A stretch of 20,746 nucleotides of DNA from DATGLE01 sp035294325 (GTDB taxonomy: Bacteria; Chloroflexota; Ktedonobacteria; Ktedonobacterales; Ktedonobacteraceae), in the NCBI GenBank assembly GCA_035294325.1, contig DATGLE010000307.1, positions 1-20,746 of the forward strand. Direction: 5' to 3'. Made by a program: the position numbers and the translations under genes. Positions 15,242 through 20,746 of this stretch are shown here, one piece after another. Below the pieces are notes generated by a model, which made no database searches, was not told the origin of the DNA, and worked only from the letters and a program-made list of their open reading frames with translations. Numbering within the stretch: the first letter of the stretch is position 1; each line of letters opens with the position of its first letter.

Positions 15242-15257
15242 TGTGACAGATGTCACA
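15242..15257. promoter_or_regulatory. CRP/FNR-type operator palindrome
   Basis: TGTGACAGATGTCACA is a perfect palindrome with a two-base centre and fits the classic CRP half-sites TGTGA-N6-TCACA exactly. It lies about 14 bases downstream of the start predicted from the TTGACG/TACACT promoter, a position that would repress that promoter. It could instead activate a weaker promoter between 15280 and 15320. The likely binder is a CRP/FNR-family regulator not encoded in this window. Confidence 0.5.
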
Positions 15258-15350
15258 CCCTGTAGCAGAGACCTCTCGAACTTCTCCGGTTGGCATATCC
15301 GTTTGTGACTGTACATCGTAGTACGACAAAATAAGCGCAGGAGGACAGAG

Positions 15351-16715
15351 ATGGATACAATCCTCAAGAGGCTATGGAATCGCAGCCTGGACCACTACCC
15401 CGAAAATGCTCAGCGTATCTGGTATCTGGCACTCTCGGTCATCGCCACCATTATCCTCTATTACGAATCGTACACGCTGGCATCGGTAGCCCCGCTGGTG
15501 CAAGCGGATTTCAAGTTATCGTTATCAAACTACGTCTATGCACTTGTGCTCGGCAATGTGCTCGGGGCCGTGTCGGCCATTCTGGGCAGTCTCTCGGACC
15601 GTGTAGGGCGCGGCAACCTCATCGTCTATGGCCTGCTCGTTACAGGTATTTGCACTCTGCTTATTTCGCTAACACGCACGCTATGGCCGTTCCTGATCCT
15701 GTACTGGGTGCTGGGTTTTATTGAAGGCATTATCCTCACTGTGACACCCGCGCTGGTACGCGACTTCTCTCCGCGCCTGGGCCGCGCGGCTGCGATGGGC
15801 TTCTGGACTGTCGGGCCTGTTGGTGGCAGCGTCCTCGCTACCTTCGTAGCCAGCCAGACGCTGCCAGTCTACCACACCTGGCAATCGCAGTATGTGATTG
15901 CTGGCGTCGTCGGGCTGGTGATTTTCGTGATCTGCCTCTTCGGCCTGCGCGAACTCTCGGCCGGCCTGCGCGACCAGATCATGAACTCTCTGCGCGAGAA
16001 AGCGCTGATTGAAGCGCGAGCCAGCGGCATCGATGTCGAGGCCGCCATACAACATCCCTGGCGCCAGATGATACGCCCGCGCCTCATCATCAGTTCCCTC
16101 GGCATCAGCCTCTTCTTGCTCATCTACTATGCTGCCGTCGGTTTCTTCGTCATCTACCTGAATGGTATCTTCAAGTTTTCGGTAGCCGAAGCGAACGGCA
16201 TGGTGAGCATCTTCTGGGCGGTAAACGTCCTCTCAGCCATCGTTGTCGGCTTCATCTCCGACGCGGTGCTGGTACGCAAGCCGTTTATGGTTATCGGCAC
16301 CGTCGCGCTCATTATCGTGACGCTGCTCTTTATCGGCCGTATCGGGCAGCCCACCAGCGCCGGGCTGATGACGGTTCTGCTGGTCCTTATCGGGATCTGC
16401 CTCTCGATAGCCTATGTTACCTGGATGGCCGGCTATACTGAAACCGTGGAGGATATCAATCCAGCACTCGTGGCAACGGGCCTGGCACTCTGGGGCTTTA
16501 TCTTGCGCTGGATCGTGGTGATTTCAACGCTGGTCCTGCCCATCGTGGTCGGCGCCGGGCAGGGATGGGGCACCTGGTGGTGGGTGTGCATCGCCGGGCA
16601 GATCGTTTTCCTGCCTACCATCCTCACCGAAACGGGCCAGTGGACGCCCGCCCGCGCACGCGCTCTCCTGCGCCAGCACGAGGAAGGCAAAGATCTGGAA
16701 GTCGAATCGGCCTGA
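15351..16715 (+). CDS. MFS transporter, sugar/organic-acid type
   Basis: The 454-residue protein has 12 predicted membrane segments in two halves of six, joined by a charged cytoplasmic loop of about 50 residues (ELSAGLRDQIMNSLREK to HPWRQMIRPR). The MFS signature between helices 2 and 3 is SLSDRVGRGNLIVYG, and the matching loop in the second half is FISDAVLVRKPFMV. The N-terminal region ILYYESYTLASVAPLVQADF is typical of importers of aromatic acids and sugars. GCAGGAGG precedes the ATG. It follows the acyl-CoA ligase by 186 bases with its own promoter and operator, so it may bring in the substrate of the thiolase operon. That link is inferred from position only. Confidence 0.87.
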   Translation: MDTILKRLWNRSLDHYPENAQRIWYLALSVIATIILYYESYTLASVAPLVQADFKLSLSNYVYALVLGNVLGAVSAILGSLSDRVGRGNLIVYGLLVTGICTLLISLTRTLWPFLILYWVLGFIEGIILTVTPALVRDFSPRLGRAAAMGFWTVGPVGGSVLATFVASQTLPVYHTWQSQYVIAGVVGLVIFVICLFGLRELSAGLRDQIMNSLREKALIEARASGIDVEAAIQHPWRQMIRPRLIISSLGISLFLLIYYAAVGFFVIYLNGIFKFSVAEANGMVSIFWAVNVLSAIVVGFISDAVLVRKPFMVIGTVALIIVTLLFIGRIGQPTSAGLMTVLLVLIGICLSIAYVTWMAGYTETVEDINPALVATGLALWGFILRWIVVISTLVLPIVVGAGQGWGTWWWVCIAGQIVFLPTILTETGQWTPARARALLRQHEEGKDLEVESA

Positions 16716-16744
16716 TTTTCTACTACTCCCGGGACCCTCACATC

Positions 16745-16769
16745 GGCTCACGACCGGAGGTCGTGAGCC
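16745..16769. repeat. 11-bp hairpin after the MFS gene
   Basis: GGCTCACGACC (16745-16755) and GGTCGTGAGCC (16759-16769) pair perfectly around GGA. It lies 30 bases after the MFS stop and directly before the 72-bp array. It may act as a terminator but has no T-tract. Confidence 0.6.
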
Positions 16770-16770
16770 T

Positions 16771-17058
16771 CCCGGTGTCCTGGCATCATGCTCAAGAGCG
16801 CCACTGGCAGCATCGCCGGACACCTTTCCCCGGCTTTCCCCTCCCGGCGTCCTGGCATCATGCTCAAGAGCGCCACTGGCGGCTTCGCCCGACACCTTTC
16901 CCCGGCTTTCCCCTCCCGGTGTCCTGGCATCATGCTCAAGAGCGCCACTGGCGGCTTCGCCCGACACCTTTCCCCGGCCTTCCCCTCCCGGTGTTCTGGC
17001 ATCGTGCCCACGAGCGCCACTGGCGGCTTCGCCCGACACCTTTCCCCGGCTTTCCCCT
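16771..17058. repeat. Tandem array, four copies of 72 bp
   Basis: Four units begin at 16771, 16843, 16915 and 16987, each starting CCCGG(T/C)GT(C/T)CTGGCATC and ending CCCCGGC(T/C)TTCCCCT. Unit 1 differs around GCAGCATCGCCGG, unit 4 around ATCGTGCCCACGAGC, and units 2 and 3 differ by only two bases. Most units can pair GGTGTC with GACACC about 40 bases apart and have an inner GGCGGCTTCGCC stem, so each may fold by itself. A partial fifth unit continues into the hairpin at 17059. There are no spacers, so it is not CRISPR. Long open frames through the array exist only because 72 is divisible by three. The gap 16716-17211 holds no gene. Confidence 0.93.
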
Positions 17059-17148
17059 CCCGGTGTTCTGGCATGATGGTCGAGGGCCTGGGCTTCGCCC
17101 AGGCCCTCGACCATCATGCCAGAACACCGGGGAAGCGCCGAAGGCGCT
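17059..17148. repeat. Long hairpin (35-bp perfect stem) plus small hairpin ending the 72-bp array
   Basis: The arms 17059-17093 and 17097-17131 are perfect reverse complements around TTC, the longest stem in the window. The first 15 or so bases of the left arm are the start of a fifth array unit (CCCGGTGTTCTGGCAT). AGCGCC-GAA-GGCGCT (17134-17148) follows, as after the 9684-9732 hairpin, and the next bases (GACGAGTCGAAGGTT) resemble that flank too. Confidence 0.88.
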
Positions 17149-17169
17149 GACGAGTCGAAGGTTCCTGCG

Positions 17170-17193
17170 TGGTAGAATGCAGGGAAGCATTCT
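17170..17193 (+). promoter_or_regulatory. Extended -10 promoter with overlapping operator-like palindrome
   Basis: TGGTAGAAT (17170-17178) fits an extended -10 box, with no good -35. AGAATGC (17174-17180) and GCATTCT (17187-17193) form a perfect 7-bp inverted repeat with six bases between, overlapping the -10 and the expected start near 17185. This could be a repressor site or a hairpin at the 5' end of the hydrolase mRNA. Confidence 0.4.
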
Positions 17194-17211
17194 CAAAAGG
17201 AGTATGGCCCT

Positions 17212-18105
17212 ATGGCTATTTCACCCGTAGACGGGTTCGTCGACAGCAATGGCATTCAACTGCACTATCGCCGCTGGTCCCCCCAGGAATCTGTATCTCC
17301 CTCATTGCCTTCCATCCTGCTCTTGCACGGGCTGGCATCGAGCGCTTATATATGGAATCTGGTGGCGCCGCTGCTTGCGGCTCAAGGATCTATGGTGACG
17401 GCTCTGGATCAACGCGGCCACGGCGAGAGCGAGAAACCGGACCACGGCTACGATTTCGCGACCATCGTAGCGGACGATTTCGCCGCTGTACAATCTCTAG
17501 ACATCGAACGCCCTGTTATCGTCGGCCACTCGTGGGGCGCTGCCGTCGCGCTGGCATATGCCGCGACTCACGTTGACGAGGTTTCCGCGCTGGTACTGGT
17601 TGATGGCGCAACAAATCAGATGTCATCCACTCCCGGCTGGTCACGCGAGCAGGCAATGAAAGATCTGGCCCCGCCGCGCTTCGCCGGTACGCCGCGTGAA
17701 ACCTTTCTCTCCTACATCCGTCGTGGTCCCCTGGAGCAGTTGTGGACGCCGGAACTGGAAGATATTATGCTGCATATCGTGCAATTGCGCGACGATGATA
17801 CAGTGGCGCCGCGCCTGGTTTTCGAGAATCACTTGCAGATTATCGGCGCTATGTGGGATCAGCCCACCTTCGACCTCTACCGGCAGGTAAAATGTCCGGT
17901 GACTTTGATTGTAGCGGAGATGGAAACGGCGGATGCGTCAAGGGAGCGCTTCCGGCAAATGAGGCGCGAGGGCATAGCGCGCATCCAGAATATACGCCCC
18001 GACGTGCGCGTTGTACGCATGGCTGATACCATTCATGATATTCCCTTGCAGCGCCCGGCCCAACTGGCGGAAGAGATCCTGCGCGCAGCCGCAGCCCGGA
18101 ACTGA
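17212..18105 (+). CDS. Alpha/beta hydrolase
   Basis: The 297-residue protein is a soluble alpha/beta-hydrolase of the epoxide hydrolase/haloperoxidase type. The oxyanion segment LLLHGLASSAYIW (37-49), the DQRGHGESEKP loop (66-76) and the nucleophile elbow GHSWGA with Ser107 are all clear. The catalytic His is probably His275 (TIHDIP). The acid normally found after strand 7 is not in its usual 'GxxD' form: CPVTLIVAEMETAD offers Glu residues instead, so the acid may be Glu or lie elsewhere. AAAAGGAG lies nine bases before the ATG. It is a single-gene unit with its own promoter; the substrate is unknown. Confidence 0.87.
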   Translation: MAISPVDGFVDSNGIQLHYRRWSPQESVSPSLPSILLLHGLASSAYIWNLVAPLLAAQGSMVTALDQRGHGESEKPDHGYDFATIVADDFAAVQSLDIERPVIVGHSWGAAVALAYAATHVDEVSALVLVDGATNQMSSTPGWSREQAMKDLAPPRFAGTPRETFLSYIRRGPLEQLWTPELEDIMLHIVQLRDDDTVAPRLVFENHLQIIGAMWDQPTFDLYRQVKCPVTLIVAEMETADASRERFRQMRREGIARIQNIRPDVRVVRMADTIHDIPLQRPAQLAEEILRAAAARN

Positions 18106-18133
18106 CAGCTATCCCCCGATCTCAATACTCCTG

Positions 18134-18430
18134 TTATATCGGCCGTGGACGGCGATAAGCACGACGCCGGGCACCCCACCAGGCGATCAGGCGGGGCAGG
18201 AGCGCGACGCCGAGCACGGCACACCACACGGCGGTGGGCCAGGCGAAGGTGAGACCGAGCAGCGCCGCGCCCAGCCATCCGCCGAGCAGAGCGACCAGCG
18301 CGCCGATTCCGAGCACTACCATCCAGCCGCGCCGCGCCCATGCCGCCGGGCGCAGCTTCGCCGCATTCGCCAGCGCACCAATGAGCATGCCCAGCCCCAG
18401 CCAGCAGAGCGAAAGCATCAATGGCAGCAT
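18134..18430 (-). CDS. Small three-helix membrane protein, GlsB/YeaQ-like
   Basis: The 98-residue product has three hydrophobic segments: LCWLGLGMLIGALANAA near the start, VVLGIGALVALLGGWLGAAL in the middle, and a Trp-rich third one, followed by a basic tail (RRRAYRRPRP). The pattern G-x-x-x-G-A-x-A in helix 1 and the Gly-rich second helix resemble transglycosylase-associated proteins, which have no proven activity. GCGAGGT lies seven bases before the ATG. It starts 26 bases after the stop of the membrane-anchored hydrolase, so the two form a short operon. The overlapping frame at 18033-18509 is less likely because this one has the better ribosome site and a membrane-like composition. Confidence 0.65.
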   Translation of the reverse strand: MLPLMLSLCWLGLGMLIGALANAAKLRPAAWARRGWMVVLGIGALVALLGGWLGAALLGLTFAWPTAVWCAVLGVALLPRLIAWWGARRRAYRRPRPI

Positions 18431-18456
18431 AGCTCATACCTCGCTTTCTGCCCGGC

Positions 18457-19728
18457 TCACGAGCCTGCCTGCACAACACGGGTGATCGCCATAAACAGCT
18501 TCGGGCCATCGCTCAACCACTGTGCCAGTCCGAGGTTTGACTCAACCGTGACGTGCGAGAAGATCCCGTAGCCGGCAAGGGTGTAGGGATGATGAAGCCG
18601 CTCCAGCGCGCCCGCGAACTCCAACGACTGCGAAAACGGAACGATAGTGTCATTGCGCTCGTGTAGCAGATAGATAGGGGCACGAATCTGACCGATGACC
18701 GACTTCGGCGAGAGCCGGACCAGCAGCGCCTTCATTTGCGGGGAGAGCGCGGCGAGGTTGCGGTCCACGCTGCCCGGCTCGTCGCCTTCCAGCAAGTGAT
18801 AGAAAGCGGCGGCGGCAGGCGAAAGCCGCGCCTGCTGCTGCCTGGTCAGCGGCGGATTGTACTTTCCCAGCGGGAACGCTCCCTCTATCAGCCGGCTCTC
18901 GGTAGGTGTGAGCAGGTCACTCACGGTGCGAGCCAGCGTATAGAGGGGTGTGGAGTCGGCATGCCAGGGCTGCACATGACCGTTAATCACCTGCGAACGC
19001 GTGCCCAGGTTGCGCAGCAGTTCCGCCACGTCGAAATAGCCGGCCAGAACGGCGATAAAGGCCACGCGGTCACGGATGCGCGGATCGGCGGCGGCAAGGC
19101 TGGCCGGGGTGATACCGGCGCAGATGACGAGGAGGCCAATATGTCGCGGGTTCACGCCGGGCCAGTGCTCCATCAATTCGAATGTCCGCACCACGGCCTG
19201 TGCGTCCTGTGCCGAGATCTTGAACTTGAACATCGCTGGTGTCCCGATATTGACAACAACGATACCCTCGCGTGCAAACGATTCCGAAAGGTTGATAAGC
19301 TGGGGATCGTGGCGATAATAGCCCACACCTACAACATTAATGATGGCCTCGCGCCCGCCGGGGATCGGAGGCGCCGGGGTGGCCGGCTCGTAGATATCCA
19401 GGTAGACCGGGCCGTTGGGTGTGGAAAGCGTCCTGCTGGTGTAGCGCACGGGATCGCCAATAAGCTTCAACGGCGCGGGCGATGATGCGCTCAAGAGCGC
19501 CGGAAGCAGCAGGGAACTGCGCATCACGGCGCGTCCCAGGGGCACGAGCGACAGGAAGCAGCCGAGACAGAACAGCAGGGCAAGGATTACCCGCGCCACA
19601 ACCCGGCCAGGCTTTGCGCGCTGCCCGACTCTCATGGCTCGCGCTCCCGGCGCCCCGGGAGCGCCAGGCCCGGCTTCCTGCACATCGGAAGCGGAGCCTG
19701 TTCCCCTCAATGGCTGATTCTCATGCAT
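18457..19728 (-). CDS. Membrane-anchored alpha/beta-hydrolase-like protein with candidate Cys nucleophile
   Basis: The 423-residue protein opens with a Pro/Gly-rich cytoplasmic tail and a hydrophobic segment (VILALLFCLGCFLSLVPLG, about 47-65), so the rest is probably outside the membrane. From about residue 90 it follows the alpha/beta-hydrolase plan. At the nucleophile elbow the sequence is LLVICAGITPAS, with Cys203 where Ser is usual. Asp360 (HERNDTIVP) and His392 (FSHVTVE) fit the acid and base of the triad. Cys-Asp-His occurs in dienelactone hydrolases. AAGG lies six bases before the ATG at 19728. The gene leads an operon with the small membrane protein. The substrate is unknown; a Cys triad would favour an activated ester or lactone. 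Confidence 0.75.
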   Translation of the reverse strand: MHENQPLRGTGSASDVQEAGPGAPGAPGARAMRVGQRAKPGRVVARVILALLFCLGCFLSLVPLGRAVMRSSLLLPALLSASSPAPLKLIGDPVRYTSRTLSTPNGPVYLDIYEPATPAPPIPGGREAIINVVGVGYYRHDPQLINLSESFAREGIVVVNIGTPAMFKFKISAQDAQAVVRTFELMEHWPGVNPRHIGLLVICAGITPASLAAADPRIRDRVAFIAVLAGYFDVAELLRNLGTRSQVINGHVQPWHADSTPLYTLARTVSDLLTPTESRLIEGAFPLGKYNPPLTRQQQARLSPAAAAFYHLLEGDEPGSVDRNLAALSPQMKALLVRLSPKSVIGQIRAPIYLLHERNDTIVPFSQSLEFAGALERLHHPYTLAGYGIFSHVTVESNLGLAQWLSDGPKLFMAITRVVQAGS

Positions 19729-20014
19729 ATACTACCTTGCATTCAGATGACCGCGCAGCGGTAGCCGCGCGAGCGGCGTTTCTGAATGGCATATCAATTC
19801 AGATCAAATGGCTTTTCGAAAAGCCTTTGATCTCGCCGCACCATTGCGCGCCCGTCACTTGCCGGATAAAATATTGTCGTAGGTTCTGGCGCCCGGCGGC
19901 CAGAAGATAGGCCAGCGGATGGCGACGCGCGGACCTTCCACAAGAATAAAAACGCGAAAGAGACACGCCGGGTCACGCAGGCAAGCATTACCTCAACCAA
20001 TTTGGCGCCGTTCA

Positions 20015-20020
20015 TATAAT
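20015..20020 (+). promoter_or_regulatory. TATAAT -10 box upstream of the nuclease gene
   Basis: A perfect TATAAT in an AT-rich stretch, with only a weak TCAACC (19993-19998) 16 bases upstream as a -35. If used, the transcript would have a leader of about 185 bases containing the hairpin at 20102-20158 before the ribosome site at 20201. Confidence 0.35.
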
Positions 20021-20101
20021 GTTTGTATATGCATATATCAATACCAGCTAAAAGATAATTCTAACGTTTCAGAACCCTGCGCCGCCTCCGGCGGCTCGCT
20101 G

Positions 20102-20158
20102 GTGAGTGGTGGTGTGGCTGGAGCGGGCGGAGTCCGCTCCAGCCACACCACCACTTAC
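20102..20158. repeat. Long hairpin (25-bp stem) in the nuclease leader
   Basis: The arms 20102-20126 and 20134-20158 are reverse complements with one G-T wobble (20104/20156) and a seven-base loop, GCGGAGT. A small GCCGCC-TCC-GGCGGC hairpin lies seven bases upstream, the same arrangement as at 6468-6558. It is followed 42 bases later by the nuclease ribosome binding site. Confidence 0.82.
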
Positions 20159-20212
20159 ACAGGTGAAGAGAGGACTGAAGATTACCTGAATAATCTAAAA
20201 AAGGAGATGCAA

Positions 20213-20644
20213 GTGGGACTGGTTGGCAAAGGCAAGCGCGACACAAATAGCATTGGAGCCATCAGCGAATCAGCAATTACCACCCGATTTCTACAACTTG
20301 GCTATATAGTGCTTACTCCTCACGGCGGGAACCAGCGGTACGATCTGGTGGTTGAGGATATAGAAGGGCATTTCTGGCGTGTACAGTGTAAGACGGCCTG
20401 GTTTGAGGAAAATGAGACGGTGCTAAAATTTAAAACGGCTAATCACAATATCAATGGCAGGAATAGGAATTGGCGGCATTACCGAGGGCAATGTGATTAC
20501 TTCGCAGCGTATTGCGAAAAATTGAACAAGGTTTATTTGCTTCCGGTTGATGAGGTTGGAACTAATCAGGCAACCCTCCGGCTGGAGCCAGCGAAGAATA
20601 GCCAGGAGAAAAATGTGCGCTGGGCAAAGGATTATGAATTTTAG
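20213..20644 (+). CDS. PD-(D/E)XK endonuclease of the group I intron-associated type (PDDEXK_5-like)
   Basis: The start is set at the GTG at 20213, six bases after AAGGAG (20201-20206); an in-frame ATG at 20207 directly abuts that site and is less likely. The product of about 143 residues matches the small endonucleases named for group I introns: an N-terminal helix with Glu (GAISESAITTRFLQLGY), then TPHGGNQRYDLVV with the catalytic Asp, then FWRVQCKTAW, where Q-x-K is the core of the motif. The C-terminal part (YFAAYCEKLNKVYLLPVDE) is also typical. The coding DNA is visibly richer in A and T than its neighbours, which suggests transfer. No intron or partner methylase is seen nearby. Its stop lies two bases from the 3' end of a tRNA gene. 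Confidence 0.8.
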   Translation: MGLVGKGKRDTNSIGAISESAITTRFLQLGYIVLTPHGGNQRYDLVVEDIEGHFWRVQCKTAWFEENETVLKFKTANHNINGRNRNWRHYRGQCDYFAAYCEKLNKVYLLPVDEVGTNQATLRLEPAKNSQEKNVRWAKDYEF

Positions 20645-20645
20645 G

Positions 20646-20718
20646 TGGGCCCAGCAGGATTCGAACCTGCGACGCACCAGTTATGAGCCGGACGCTCTAA
20701 CCACTGAGCTATGGGCCC
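20646..20718 (-). tRNA. tRNA with anticodon CAT (tRNA-Met, or tRNA-Ile read by lysidine)
   Basis: Read on the minus strand, the 73 bases fold into a standard cloverleaf: acceptor GGGCCCA/TGGGCCC, D stem GCTC/GAGC with loop AGTGGTTA, anticodon loop CTCATAA with CAT at 20683-20685, variable loop GCGTC, T stem GCAGG/CCTGC with TTCGAAT, and discriminator A. The acceptor G1-C72 pair rules out an initiator. The outermost anticodon-stem pair is T-T. The body, above all the GC-rich acceptor with C4-G69 and C5-G68, resembles E. coli tRNA-Ile2 at least as much as elongator tRNA-Met, so the identity is left open. CCA is not fully encoded; the 3' flank reads CCT. Confidence 0.9.
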
Positions 20719-20746
20719 TTGCGGAATGCATTGTACCATATCGGGC

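Larger units (their letters stand above)
19729..20212. other. Divergent intergenic region before the nuclease gene
   Basis: About 480 bases without a supported gene; the frame that runs through from 19919 has no ribosome site and crosses a hairpin. It holds an imperfect 16-bp stem with one bulge at 19801-19833 (centre TTTTCGAAAA), about 75 bases upstream of the hydrolase start on the minus strand, a TATAAT at 20015-20020, a small GCCGCC-TCC-GGCGGC hairpin at 20081-20095, and the long hairpin at 20102-20158. Confidence 0.5.

Noticed and set aside
16771..17058. CRISPR array
   Set aside because: Units of 72 bp follow each other directly with no variable spacers, and there are no cas genes in the window.
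16524..17230. Long open frames on both strands through the 72-bp array, encoding 24-residue repeats
   Set aside because: The unit length is a multiple of three, so frames stay open by periodicity. Several frames are open at once, none has a good ribosome binding site, and the terminal perfect hairpin lies inside them.
18033..18509. Minus-strand frame of 158 residues overlapping the small membrane protein
   Set aside because: The 98-residue frame starting at 18430 has a better ribosome site and three membrane-like segments; the longer frame is Arg- and Ala-rich without pattern.
19801..19833. Stem around TTTTCGAAAA as an intrinsic terminator
   Set aside because: It has no T-tract on either strand and lies upstream of, not after, the adjacent genes. 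It is mentioned only as a structure in the intergenic region.
19919..20206. N-terminal extension of the nuclease back to 19919
   Set aside because: The first 96 or so residues are basic and low-complexity, they cross the long hairpin, and no ribosome site precedes 19919, whereas AAGGAG lies properly before the GTG at 20213.

Overview
The window is a GC-rich bacterial chromosome segment of about 20.7 kb. It carries 16 apparently intact protein genes, one truncated transporter fragment and one tRNA gene. The mix of genes (a four-carbon acid sugar kinase, an EntS-like MFS exporter, a thiolase with an OB-fold partner, an ADP-forming acyl-CoA ligase) and the many long perfect hairpins between genes suggest a soil-type heterotroph. 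My best guess is Chloroflexota, perhaps class Ktedonobacteria. This is inferred from gene style; there is no rRNA or marker protein here that settles it.

Layout. At 1-125 (-) lies the in-window end of an MFS transporter-like reading frame. Positions 258-3431 (+) carry a DUF1537 four-carbon acid sugar kinase, a class II aldolase of the fructose-bisphosphate aldolase type, and a short-chain dehydrogenase; together these look like a sugar-acid catabolic set. The set ends at a 28-bp hairpin terminator shared with efp (-), which is followed on the same strand by a THUMP-domain RNA methyltransferase and a HEAT-like helical protein (3491-6282, -). A glyoxalase-type protein (6636-7064, +) faces a three-gene minus-strand operon: maleylacetate-reductase-like Fe-alcohol dehydrogenase, extradiol-type VOC protein, GNAT acetyltransferase (9495-7135). 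Next come an EntS-like MFS exporter (-) and, divergently, a plus-strand operon of a cysteine-less thiolase, a DUF35 zinc-ribbon/OB protein and an ADP-forming acyl-CoA ligase (11444-15164). A second MFS transporter (15351-16715) follows behind its own promoter and a perfect CRP-type palindrome. The right end has an alpha/beta hydrolase (+), a convergent pair on the minus strand (membrane-anchored hydrolase with a Cys nucleophile plus a small membrane protein), an AT-richer PD-(D/E)XK nuclease of the group I intron-associated type, and a tRNA with anticodon CAT.

The most striking structure is non-coding. At least seven intergenic sites hold hairpins with 23-35 bp of perfect or near-perfect stem. 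Three share the core TATGGTGNGGG. Several sit beside a small AGCGCC/GGCGCT hairpin with a related flank, and two end tandem arrays (2 x 57 bp and 4 x 72 bp) whose units supply one arm of the final hairpin. This looks like one family of palindromic cassettes whose stem sequence differs from copy to copy.
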